DNA of 64,000 nt, from the NCBI GenBank assembly GCA_030248295.1, contig JASANH010000514.1, positions 62,001 to 126,000 on the forward strand, read 5' to 3'. Made by a program: the position numbers and the translations under genes. The notes under the pieces are model-generated. The model saw only the letters and a list, made by a program, of their open reading frames with translations, ran no database searches and was not told the origin of the DNA. Shown here piece after piece: positions 1 through 9,865 of this stretch. The first letter of the stretch is position 1; each line of letters opens with the position of its first letter. Source of the DNA: Mesodorylaimus sp. YZB2_4. Its lineage: Eukaryota; Nematoda; Enoplea; Dorylaimida; Dorylaimidae.

Positions 1-48
1 TGTCAGAGGTAGAAAGAAAACGCAATATTTGGGACAAAGCTGACTTGA
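1..48 (+). pseudogene. 3' tail of an MSWQPP-family copy, cut by window edge
   Basis: These 16 codons align with the last 16 codons of the copy at 4820-5008, sharing AIFGTK near the end and the same TGA position. A TAG stands where the full copy has CGG, so either the protein was shorter or the copy is dead. Similarity to the 3' flank of the 4820 copy continues to about position 270. The N-terminal motif lies outside the window. Confidence 0.55.
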
Positions 49-269
49 AATCAAGATGCTGTGACTTTGACATGGTTAGATTGCTTAAGGATGAGCGCTG
101 CTTTTATAGTGCCCCTAGTTTATGGTTGTTAATATACGGTTTATGGTGCTGGTTACTGCGAGTCATCCATCGTATTAGTGTTTTGATCATTTAGATGGCG
201 CAGTCGCGGTTCGGCTTTTGTAATTTGGAACGTGAACTCGTTCTTTGAGATTAAAACGTATACTTTGTG

Positions 270-1476
270 TGAAATCACACTGTACTGTGATTGCCTGTCT
301 AAAATTATGCACTGCTGGGCATGCAATCTCTTGCGGCTCTGTGCTCGATTGTGTCTAGCTATCCACTGCCCCGCTGCAGTATCCGCGGCTAACTAAAATA
401 TTGCGATCCCGCAATAAATGTCCTGGTGTATTTCTCTTCCATCTGAACCTCACGTGCCTCAATTCTTGCATCTACTGAAACCACACATTTTTCGAAATTT
501 GGATTTTTCCTGGCAGTAATCTTGCAATCGTGCATTCCACCTGAAGGCCCTTGACCGCAACTGGCCTAACGTGTGAGCCCAAGCCCTTGTTTAGCAAATA
601 ACTAAAACTGAATGCCTTATTATTAGCGCTCGTTCTAGAATAGGGCTATTCAGCAAGTGAGATTAAAGCAGTCCCTGAAAATTCTTCTTGCGCTTTTGCA
701 GCACATGTACAGTACGACGTAAAATGAAGAAATCAACAGACTCACCGACGTGACACAATAGCTTTTAAAAATTCAGAACACATCAAATCAAGTCTCGTCT
801 CGTTGGTTAGACCATACGGAACTTGTTGCAAAAACTAGCGACAAGCACATATAGCAGAGGCTAAATATAAGCACACGTAAGCCCTTTTGTATGAGTATTT
901 CTTTGAACCCGTGAACCCGTAGATAGCTAGAAAAAACGTTGTGTTCGGGCGTGCTGCACTGTAATCGTACAGTAGATATACTTCCAGTCATACTGTTACG
1001 GTAAGCTGGTGGGTGGAGCCAAACAGAAAAAACAATATGGCTGCCAGCGATTCCTGTAACCATTAATAAAGCAAGGCTGGCCAGAAAATTTGTGTTTATC
1101 GCCTCTCATATATTCGTGCAACTTTTGTATGACCGGTTTCACATTCAGACTTCACAATTATCAATATTACGACTACTGACGAGTGACCAACATCCATGTT
1201 ATTATTACACAAGCAAACAATTCATTGAGCAGCCACTGTTCATTACCACAATGATGTTGATTCGTTAAAAACCTGTTTGATTGCCATTATTCTTTATTTC
1301 CAAGACTAATGTCGACCTAAATCGAAACCCCATACAAAGTTCATTCTTCTGTGCTAATGCTTACTGCACTGCATATACAGTACATTATTATAATCTGGGT
1401 TGGCCTGCGTCAGTCCTGATCATTTTGGCGTTAGCGGTGTGGCCGACAACCTGACAGCTTTTTTTAGGTAGCCGAA
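270..1476. other. Non-coding stretch; partly duplicated at 52.0-53.0 kb
   Basis: No credible gene is seen. From about 950 to 1300 the sequence is a diverged direct copy of about 52000-52250, and the last 60 bases before the ATG at 1477 resemble the flank at 52930-52990. The upstream region was therefore duplicated together with the cysteine-rich gene. Confidence 0.5.
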
Positions 1477-2068
1477 ATGAAAGCAAAAATATACCTGGCC
1501 CTATTTCTAATCACTTTGTTCCTACCTTTCGTTCTTGCGGCCAGCCTAAGTACTCGTAGTTTCAGCGGAGCGAACTTCCAACCGATGGAGAAATCTCGTT
1601 GCGCAAGCAAAAATCCTTGCCCCTGTAAGTCAGTATAACAACATATTCCCTGATTCCTTCCTTACCTCATCATCAGCTCAACCCGCCCCCCCCCCAGGCC
1701 ATGAAAAATTCAGCTTAAATCTGTCATTTATAATTGATGCAGCAAACGACGTAGGAGCTCATCAATCCGCTTACAAATCCCTTCCCTGAGGCATAGGACC
1801 AATGCATGATCTCCTTTTAGACTTTGGAAGTTTCACAATTTCTGGCACCAATTGCGGCTACATGCCTGACAATGGGCCTTCTGCGAGTGTATCAGCCAGT
1901 GCCTATGGACTGCAAGCCGCAGGTTTCTCGGCTGGGATATTCAACGAGCTTCGCTGTCCTAAGGGATCGTATTGTTATTGCGGCACCTGTTGTACTGATC
2001 CTGTCCTTAGAAACTACGCGTACAAAAAACCACGTCAATCCACCGTCAATGACACTGTTGCTACGTGA
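1477..2068 (+). CDS. Small secreted cysteine-rich protein, two exons
   Basis: The family is not recognised. Exon 1 (1477-1624) encodes a clear signal peptide: KAKIY, then a hydrophobic core to about residue 21. It ends in phase 1 at a GTAAGT donor. Exon 2 (1821-2068) follows a pyrimidine-rich TTTTAG acceptor and restores the frame, giving 131 residues. Eight cysteines remain in the mature chain, ending in a tight cluster RCPKGSYCYCGTCC, which could make four disulfides. An AATAAA lies at 2164-2169, 96 bases past the stop. A decayed relative lies at 52990-53581, and conservation of both signal peptide and cluster supports this model. An extracellular or venom/defence-like role would be a guess from the cysteine pattern only. 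Confidence 0.7.
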
Positions 2069-2163
2069 CGATGTGCGAAAGCGCAAGGTGGCTCCGCAAT
2101 GTGGTGCGCAGTATGTTACTGTGTATTGGACGCTGTATTTTCAGTACGGTTCAAATCTCGAAG

Positions 2164-2169
2164 AATAAA
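2164..2169 (+). terminator. AATAAA polyadenylation signal
   Basis: Canonical hexamer in the expected place downstream of the stop at 2068. Confidence 0.5.
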
Positions 2170-4490
2170 TGTAATCGTACAGTGCACCCCCACAGTAATA
2201 TGTACCTGCTATGTTTCCCTGGGCACCAAACTCTGCAGGAAGGGCCTTCCTGCCCCCATGGTAGCGAAAATGCTACCAAAAGCTTCCACAATGGATGCCT
2301 TTGAAATTACCTCTATAATGGCGGAGAAGCTAGCAGTAGAGGTCTAATTTCCGCGAAGTTCCCGATTGATGCGAGGAAGCGGCGCCTTACGCGATGTTCG
2401 AGAATGAAACATCTTACCGTTCCACGTGAAATGTGATTCAGTCTGATTTTTTAAAATTTTAGTTGCCAATGATTATTTTGAAAATATCAAAATGCGCAGA
2501 AATAAATGAGGCGCCATGCTAAAGAGACCAAAATATCCGATATCCAGCACAACATTTCACAAGATCAACATCGGTTTGCAGCGCTTCGATGGCGGGCTTG
2601 TGAGAAAATGCGAATGGAAGGTTGAAAGAGGGGTGAACTCTTGTCCTCGGTGAACCACGTAGCTGGACTCATCGACTCGTGCACTTTACCCGCATGGTGA
2701 TAAAGGCGCAATTGCTAGGAGTATGTGCCTTTGATTCACTTATTGCGAGTCTTTCCCCGCGTTAGAACATTATCGCTGCACTTTGCTATCGCTACTACCG
2801 CTACATTTGAGGAGTCGGTCAAGGTCGAGGTCAGGTCAGAAAACTTTTGGGGGTCCAGTCAAGATCAGATCAGGTCGGAGGTGAAAAACCCCTGGTCTTT
2901 CAAACGTGTGCCGTCGAGGTCTTCGATTACGGCAAATCTCATAAACTGAATTCCCCCCTCCCCCCGCCGACCAGCTACAAACTCGTGCTAACGAATAAGG
3001 CTGAAGCCAAGTGGAAAAGTGGTTCTTTTGGGTTTGCTTCGAAGGAAGGTCAACCTTCACAGCCTAAAACCACCCCGTCTAAAAACCAAACCAAACCCTA
3101 AAGCTTAAAAGAATGTGTTAGGTTTTGGGACTGGATGTCAGACCTGGCCGCTGATCCGTTTGCCATTTCCTGCCATGCCATTCACTCTATGCCTCAATCG
3201 GATATTCTGAACCCACAGCCAACTTAGCTGTGCTGTAATTGTCTTAGTGATTTCTTAAGATTAGTGAATCACCTGTCCAAATGTGGTGTTTTGGTCAGGT
3301 CGAAGCAGAGAAATCCTGGAAAATATCTTCCTTGCCCAGAGCTTTCTGACAGCTCAACTGAAATTCGTTTCGCTTCGTTTTCTTTACAACGCTCTCTGTC
3401 ACTGTTACTGAAGCAATAATTCCTGGGCCGCTCTTGACGGTTTCTACAACATTCGTTTTTATAATTCTATAATAATATAATTTTATAAGTGGTACCTTTG
3501 TGCGAATATTAAAGCAGATTTTAAGGCTTCTTGAGACGTCCGTGATATCACTCCCCGATACCCTTACCTATTTGTCATTTTTCAAAAAAACGATGCTGGT
3601 AAATGGACAAGACTGTGTCTGTCAAGGAATAAACTGCCGATAAGTCCATAAAGATCTGTAATTTAAGCTGTCAAACAAATACTGCATATTATACACTACT
3701 GTGTAGTATAGTTTTAAGGAAACATTTTAATGCCAGCGCTGCCTGAACTTTCTGTTCCGCCTCCGCACAAGAAAACTTTAAATGGTACTGTCGCGAAATG
3801 CGCGATTGATACGAGGAAGCAGCGCCTCGCCAACTGCACAACGCCCGAGAATGGAACACGTTACACCTCTAAATGATATGTGATTTGGTCTCGTTCATGC
3901 TAGGTGGGCGTTTTCTCTGTTGACCTGAACGGTCTGTTCCTTCTGTTTCTCTTGATTACTGTAAAGCACCAGACTCGAAGCATTGTCGCCTCTCTCCATA
4001 TTTATATCTCGCGACAGGTACTATTTTTGTGCTTGGCTGTGCTCGAAGGCTTTTCAAGTTTATTAGTCCGAGCGTACGCTCCCTTAATCGAATCAGTCCT
4101 CAGGCTTTGCTAATTTGCTTTTTAACGGTCAAAACTGTTGACCGTAAAACCATTAGACTGTGGACTGAAAAAGGACCTACTGGCGGGTGATGACACGTTT
4201 TCTACTAATGATCAGCGTTATCGCACTTCCTGAACCATCGAGAAGGAGGTGGCTGATGCTCTTGTGTCTAATTGGTCACGATGTCACGCTCACAGTTATT
4301 GGGTTTGTCTAACCAGTCACGATGTTTTGAAACTGCCCTCATCAGTTTTGTGTCTTTATGGCATATGAAACTAAGCCAAGCATTCCAGCAGGGAAGGCAC
4401 TGCCAAATAGTAGACACTGCCTTATCACGAACTGTCGACACCCTTTGTTCTGAGGCTATTTGAGATTGCTGTCGAGGGCAGTAGGCTAAC
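2170..4490. repeat. Non-coding stretch with diverged direct repeats
   Basis: No gene is supported. The block at about 2350-2450 (GATTGATGCGAGGAAGC) is repeated, diverged, at 3785-3890. The block at 2600-2750 is repeated at about 5780-5940. A GGTCAAGGTCAGGTCAG repeat sits at 2812-2884, with relatives at 28.3 and 29.2 kb. Confidence 0.5.
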
Positions 4491-4520
4491 AGCAGGAAGG
4501 TGCAGGAACATGCGAGCTAT

Positions 4521-4690
4521 GTGACCTTCTGATAAAAGCCTGATCAACATCAAAGGCTAAAGTTCAACTTACACATGGCAACAAGAACCCAGGGCGCTTT
4601 TATAATTCCAACAAAACAGCTACACGCGACTTTCACGCAGCGCATCGAGCAAGAATTTTCAGCGTGATTAGCATTGAAAGGTTCGCGCAG
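4521..4690 (+). promoter_or_regulatory. Upstream conserved blocks of the 4820 copy
   Basis: Two blocks are shared with other MSWQPP copies at matching distances. The distal one (4521-4550) carries TGATCAACATC, about 280 bases before the ATG. The proximal one (4661-4690) is a GTGATTAGCATTGAAAGG-like block, about 130-160 bases before the ATG. A TTTTAAAG box at 4766-4773 occupies the TATA position. Confidence 0.5.
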
Positions 4691-4819
4691 CGGTGACGCA
4701 TTTGTCATGAGACAAAATATTTTTGTTCTGTTTAAAGAAAAGACATTAATTGTTTCTAAAATTGCTTTTAAAGACTAGCTTATGGCAAGTAAGCTCACAT
4801 CGGCTGATATCTTGTCGCA

Positions 4820-5008
4820 ATGTCGTGGCAACCACCTTGCGAGGATCTCTTGTCCACTGTAGTGATGACAAGAGAAAATTTGGAAATCATGGTTTCTATC
4901 TCAACGTTCAGTGAGGAGCGACTGATGATGGAGCGGATGGTGACGCTCGATCAAGGGATGCGTCACAGGCGGAATGAAAAAGCGATATTTGGGACAAAAA
5001 TGACATGA
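4820..5008 (+). CDS. MSWQPP-family small protein, copy 1
   Basis: Intronless ORF of 62 residues and unknown function. Residues 1-16 carry the family motif MSWQPPCEDLL followed by a hydrophobic VV. The rest is charged, with SIS, EER, a methionine-rich stretch, then HRRNEK. There is no signal peptide or membrane segment, so a cytosolic or nuclear product is expected. Its C-terminal half aligns best with the 17060 copy (SIS...ER...EK) and with the fragment at the window start, and its 3' flank is duplicated at 1-270. The ATG is fixed by the motif itself, which starts at the same residue in every copy. Confidence 0.75.
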   Translation: MSWQPPCEDLLSTVVMTRENLEIMVSISTFSEERLMMERMVTLDQGMRHRRNEKAIFGTKMT

Positions 5009-5329
5009 AATCAAGATACCATACCCTTGACTTGACGGTGAGATCGCATGAAGAAAATATGTGCTGTTCATTTTATGGTGTTCCTAGGTTACGGTTATTT
5101 GTCGTCATTATTTGACTCTACTGCTAGTCACGATGTACAGTATACTTTATGTGTTTATTATCAATTTGGCTTAGTCTTTTCGATTCGGTTTTGTCATAAT
5201 GATGCAATGAGGGACTGTAGACCAGTGTTCTTTGAGGGTGCCGTTCAGTTGCTTTTGTGCCACAATTGAAGTTTAGCTTAAAATCTCTGTCCGAGGCTTT
5301 TTTTCTTGTGCTGTCTCTCACGACAGGCG

Positions 5330-6240
5330 CTCAGTTACAGGCTGTACGACTCGCAATTGGGAAAATCATTTTGTGAGTAATGTGCATAGTAACTGTGTAA
5401 GTAAACTTTCGCTTCTCACGACTCGTCTGCGTCGCTTCGGGAACAGAGTCAAAGAAACTCCGCCAGCGCTCTGCGTCGCTGTAGTGGAGCATCCTCATGA
5501 TTCCCGGCTTTATAAGATACCAGCAATGGAATAAAATAGCTCAACATTCCCATATCAGAAACCTAAAGTGTCATAGTCTTCGTTGGTTCAGCCTTCCTTA
5601 GCTTATCTCTGCGGTAAAGCATCTTGCGGAAACTATGCATTATCAGTGAAGTTCTGCGTGAACACAAATCTTTTCCGATATTTTTTATCAGCCAAAATTT
5701 GAAGGAAAGCAGCCACCATTCCCGACAATTCTGTTGACCGATCCGGCGGTAGAGTTTTTTTTTGGCTCCTGTACTGACCTCACTTATAATCGAAACAGTC
5801 GAAAAGGGGTGAGCTCTCGTCCTCCGTGAGCCTCGCAGCTGAGAAAGTCCTCGACTCATGGAATCTATCCGCATGTTGCTGGTTCTAAATCAGGCGCAGT
5901 TGCTCGAAGTAGGTGCTTTAGGTTCATTTATTGACCTCCTTGCTTTAGGCTCATTTATTAGAGTACCCATATAATCTGCACGTGCATTTCTGTCATAATC
6001 CTTCTGATTTCCCGTCAATTATTAGTCTTGGTCCTTCCGCAGAGCGAGCAAGAGCTGGCCTGGATGCCGAGCACCAGCCATCGATGGTCATGTACACAAA
6101 CGTTGATTACCCAGTACGTGCACGTGTACTTTGGAAAAGTCTGCAGCTATCACTCGCGCCATAGGGTTCAAGAAGTGGTTCCAAAAATGATCCCTATGTT
6201 TACGTCGGGGCAAATTATAGGTTGCTCCTAATTATTGCAA
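5330..6240. other. Non-coding stretch
   Basis: No supported gene. About 5780-5940 is a diverged direct copy of 2600-2750. Confidence 0.5.
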
Positions 6241-6336
6241 TTATTAGTGTGCCGTGTTTTGATCCAGATGAGGCCGTCTTCATAATCCAAGCTCCGATGG
6301 CAGCGCAACTCTTCTGCGACAGAGGCGACGTGAAAC

Positions 6337-6525
6337 ATGTCTTGGCAACCTCCCGGTGAAGATATCATGTCTTCAGTCTTGATAACGAAGTGGAGAAGAC
6401 CTGATTTGTGCACAGTGACTGGGGAAATATCGCATTCGGCGCATTCACGTGAGTGCAGCGCAAGATACACGAAGTTATTGTCGTCTTCTTTCCAGACCGT
6501 CGAAATGCCGAATCCAAGCTTATGA
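6337..6525 (+). CDS. MSWQPP-family small protein, copy 2 (subgroup B)
   Basis: Intronless, 62 residues. It begins MSWQPPGEDIMSSVLI and then reads RRPDL, TGE, REC, SSSFQ and ends NPSL. It groups with the copies at 21546 and 24041 on three points: Gly at position 7, Met at position 11, and PDL/E/S/RE spacing in the tail. The codons TCT, CCT, CCC and GAA replace the TCG, CCA and GAG of subgroup A while the peptide is kept, which argues that it is translated. In place of TATAAA the -55 region has CATAATCCAAGCT, shared in variant form by the other subgroup B copies. Function unknown. Confidence 0.72.
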   Translation: MSWQPPGEDIMSSVLITKWRRPDLCTVTGEISHSAHSRECSARYTKLLSSSFQTVEMPNPSL

Positions 6526-7886
6526 AATGGTTGAGTGGTTGGTTCAGTGATACGTTGTGGGTATAAAGTGCGTGTCTCGTGTTTGTGTGTACTCGCATTC
6601 GTGATATCACCCCAATAGTCTGCACCCTGTGTAGCAACACTTTACTGTACCAACCTAAACCTAAATTAAGTTTTTATCGATATGCCGGGCGTAAACGGGT
6701 TTGTAGTCATGTCAGACCTTACTATACTGTAGAAATATTTGAACAAGCCGCGACGCAGCACTGTGCTCTATGTAACTAACGATAAGCCTGTCAGACGAAG
6801 GGGAGCAGCATTGCCAGAAGCAAAATAAAAACCCGCTGCCAGGTCCAGACACCAGACTGAGAGCGATATTGAGGTCGAGTGACTTATTTGGTTTGCAGGC
6901 ATCGGGTGATTAATTGGTATTGAGTCCCCGGTCTGAATTGCACTTCACGCAGTTTGGGTCCAGGACCATCAAAACCTCCTTGGGGCCATCCATAAAGGAC
7001 GTCCGCCCAACCCAGGAGGGGGGCAGGATATCGTGAGGAGGAGCCATCCTATAAAGCCTGTTTGACCTAAAAGTGGTGTTTTTTTATTGTATCTCTGCGT
7101 GTAAGCTCTACACAGTGCCCTCTTTGGTACAGTGTAGCTTGATGCATTTTTTAGTAAGACATACGACCTCTGGCTAAACACGATGTGACGAGTTTCTCAC
7201 TATCTCAGTTCCAGCATGTGCAGTATATCAACTCTTAATAGCATGCTAAACTAAAATTGAGTATAAAGATGTGCATGCTATCAAACATATGTGATTTTAT
7301 GCGCACAATGTCCCTGCATATGCAGTATATCTACACTTGTAAGAGCACTTTGGCTGAAAGTAATTGGGATTGTTTTTAATTGAAAAACTATTCAGTACCA
7401 ATGTATGCAGGTCTGATCCTGTGAGAGGAGTTTGGACACTGGCGTTCATTGCACAGCGTCTCATACCGCATCCAATGTGAGAGGATTGAATTTGAGCACA
7501 CATGTCTTTGGTTGTTTTTAAGAGGCACGGATAGTTGCTGTGTCATATATACCTTCGCTCAAACAACAACGCGCTTTGCATGAAAACAGCTTATAAAATT
7601 TGCGCTTGTATATTTTTCCAAGTCCCAAGTTAAAACAATGATTCTCTCCTAAAGCAGCATAACCCCAGACAAATAACAGGCAGGCCCACAAAGGCGTATT
7701 CATGTTGCTGACATACGTGTGCAGTTTATAACCAGGAGTAAAATGGTAGGTATATATAAAGTTGCGGGTAAGAGGTATCGCACATGCACGCGTGGCTATA
7801 ACTTGATCGAGCCGACATTGCAGAAACATAACAGTCAGAACTGCATATTCTACTGATAAGGCATATGAATGCTTCATATAGCATTT
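6526..7886. repeat. Non-coding; 7.10-7.56 kb is a direct repeat of 8.70-9.19 kb
   Basis: No gene is supported. Recognisable shared landmarks are GTGTAGCTYGATG, the CAGTTCCA/GTGCA.TATAT block, GAGAGGATTGAA and CTTTGGYTGTT. They occur in the same order and orientation at about 1.6 kb spacing. Confidence 0.5.
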
Positions 7887-7976
7887 TTATGTAGCCTTCA
7901 CAGCTAGTATTTCCCGTAACTTTTGCGACATTAGAACAGTGGCCAGGAGATCCTCGGACGGTGGTTGCCACGACAT
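7887..7976 (-). pseudogene. MSWQPP-family copy 3, truncated
   Basis: The ATG at 7976 opens MSWQPPSEDLLATVLMSQ, nearly identical to the 32902 copy, but a TAA ends the frame after 29 codons, just after AVK. The intact paralogue continues with SISREEG. The TATA position reads TTTGTAAG in place of TTATAAAG, so both promoter and ORF look decayed. The upstream blocks are still present (8104-8135 and 8258-8289). It forms a head-to-head pair with the copy at 9677, mirrored by the pair at 30777 and 32902. A functional short form cannot be excluded. Confidence 0.6.
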
Positions 7977-9500
7977 CGCGTCAAGGAAGCGGCTGGTAAT
8001 TAGCTAACTTGCCTCAAAGTAAGCCTTACAAAGCAGTTTTTCAGGTAAACGAGCTTTTGGTTTTCAAACAAATGTTAATATGTACGGTACATAAATGCCA
8101 GCACTGCGTGAATCTTGAATCTTTTATGCTGATCACGTTTCTCTTCCTGTGAAAGCGAACATGCCTGTCGCCCTGTTTTCTAAAAGGTTTCATAGCCGCA
8201 ACCTACGGTAGGTTCTTAAAATTGTCCTGATTTCCGAGTAAGCTAAAACGGACAGGTGATGTTGACAAGGTGTTTATCGAAAGGTCACGTTAGAATGCCT
8301 CAACCTTCCTGCTTTTATTACGCTTTTTACAACGAGCTGAAAACGCACTTATTTTATTCCATGACTGTAGATATACGTCTCTCATCTCTCTCGGATCCTA
8401 AAATTAAAGTTTTCCACAGCAAGCGATTAACCAGTACTATGAGCTACTGGGCTCACGCTCACACTGTAGTGGCAGAACTAGCTGCTTTACCTGCAGAGCT
8501 TGATACATTTCTAATTAACATCATAGGACATACCTCACCTCTGCATGGCATCGTGACAGTTTGGACGTTTGACACGGCGTATTGACCAATTAAAGGATAA
8601 TTTGCGGGTGCATCAGAAACCTGCAGGTGCTCCTTTGTTTGCCAGCATGTTCTCGTTTTAGGCCGTGCGGAAGGTCTATTTTGTAGGGTGCATCCCTGTC
8701 CATACACTCTGCAGGGTGCCATAGTTGGCGCGGTGTAGCTCGATGTTCTACGTCAGACATGAGACATCCAGTTTGTTACTACATCAGTTCCAAAGTGTGC
8801 AATATATTAAACACGTACTAAAAATCAATCAAACTAAAAATGACGATAATCACTAATAAGATTATACTTATAAGACTTGGTGCGCTTTATTTGTCACAAG
8901 CGGAACAGTCCCAGCATGTTATTGCTACGCATAAAATCATGAATGTAAGCTATTGTGTGAAATGGAAATGTAAATTCACTTTATGCGACTACATTGCACA
9001 TCTGTCTCCCTAACATACACCACGCACAGTTACCGGTACTTCAGTACAATTCTATTCATACTCCTGCTCCTCTGAACCACAGCAAGTTTGTTCATCCTGC
9101 AGACCAACGCGAGAGGATTGAAGTCAAGTACGCATGCCTTTGGCTGTTGTTACAAGGCACAGATAGTTCATGGGTCATCCATACCTCTTCTCTTCTAGCA
9201 ACAATCAGTCACCTCAATAAAGAGCGGCAGGCGATTATCCCTACTATTCACGAGTTTGTTGCACCTTCGGGTCACATGAACTATATGATCATGATCGTTT
9301 CGTGCCTAAGGCATGCACTAAACCTAAAGCCAGTCGACTCTATTGTTGCAGTGTCCGGACCAGCGGGTTCATGATCAACATCAAATCTAAACTGGCATTT
9401 TAGAATAATCTATTCGACCGGGCAAAATGGATGCTGAGGTCACTTTCAAATTAGCGATTGTCTAGCACTAATCAGCTGCCCCTTTTAAAAACATCTTATT
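7977..9500. other. Region between divergent copies 3 and 4
   Basis: No other gene is supported. It holds the promoter blocks of copy 3 and an inverted unit at about 8530-8660, also found at 10430-10690, 29920-30030 and 31710-31970. It also holds the second copy of the 7.1 kb direct repeat. Confidence 0.5.
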
Positions 9501-9514
9501 CCACAGGAAATGAA

Positions 9515-9627
9515 GCATGACCAGCAAAGAAGGTTCACGCAGCAATGACGCACTTGCCTGATGGGATATACAAAATTTTTGTTTTCCCATCAGCGACAGA
9601 TCATCTCTTCTAAGATTGCTATATAAA
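9515..9627 (+). promoter_or_regulatory. Promoter of MSWQPP copy 4
   Basis: TATAAA at 9622-9627 lies about 50 bases before the ATG. The conserved GCATGACCAGCAAAG...TTCACGCAG block is at 9515-9542. Both recur in mirror image before the 30777 copy. Confidence 0.6.
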
Positions 9628-9676
9628 GCTGGACTCAAACGAGCTCTCATTACCTGCATATTTGCCCCAAAGCGTG

Positions 9677-9865
9677 ATGTCGTGGCAGCCACCGTGCGAG
9701 GATCTCCTGGCCGCTGTTTTAATGACGAACAAACCAAAAAACATTCTGGTCGTGGCGTCTGAATCAAGACAAGAAAGGGTACCGATGGCGTGGACGCTGG
9801 TTGGAAGAACGGACTCTAAGACGACTGGGAAAAACAGCTTCTCACAATTTGCCCAGATAAACTGA
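9677..9865 (+). CDS. MSWQPP-family small protein, copy 4
   Basis: Intronless, 62 residues, starting MSWQPPCEDLLAAVLM. The tail contains ESRQER, a TLVG turn, then polar residues ending SQFAQIN. It is the near-identical partner of the 30589-30777 copy: the two differ at only a few residues and lie in opposite arms of the inverted duplication. In-frame codons extend upstream without a Met, so the ATG at the family motif is the start. No targeting signal is visible and the function is unknown. That two duplicated copies both keep the full frame suggests the product is retained. Confidence 0.77.
   Translation: MSWQPPCEDLLAAVLMTNKPKNILVVASESRQERVPMAWTLVGRTDSKTTGKNSFSQFAQIN

Noticed and set aside
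3904-4113. Hydrophobic 69-codon frame, possible membrane peptide
   Set aside because: No ATG at its start; the Leu/Phe richness is expected from T-rich DNA.
7726-7971. 81-codon - strand frame starting MATTVRGSPGHCSN, and the like frame at 32883-33161
   Set aside because: It overlaps the MSWQPP codons in another frame. Its peptide changes between copies at the same sites that are silent in the MSWQPP frame.
8994-9374. 126-codon open frame on the + strand
   Set aside because: It lies in a diverged repeat also present at 7.1-7.5 kb and 31.2 kb, where the frame is not kept.
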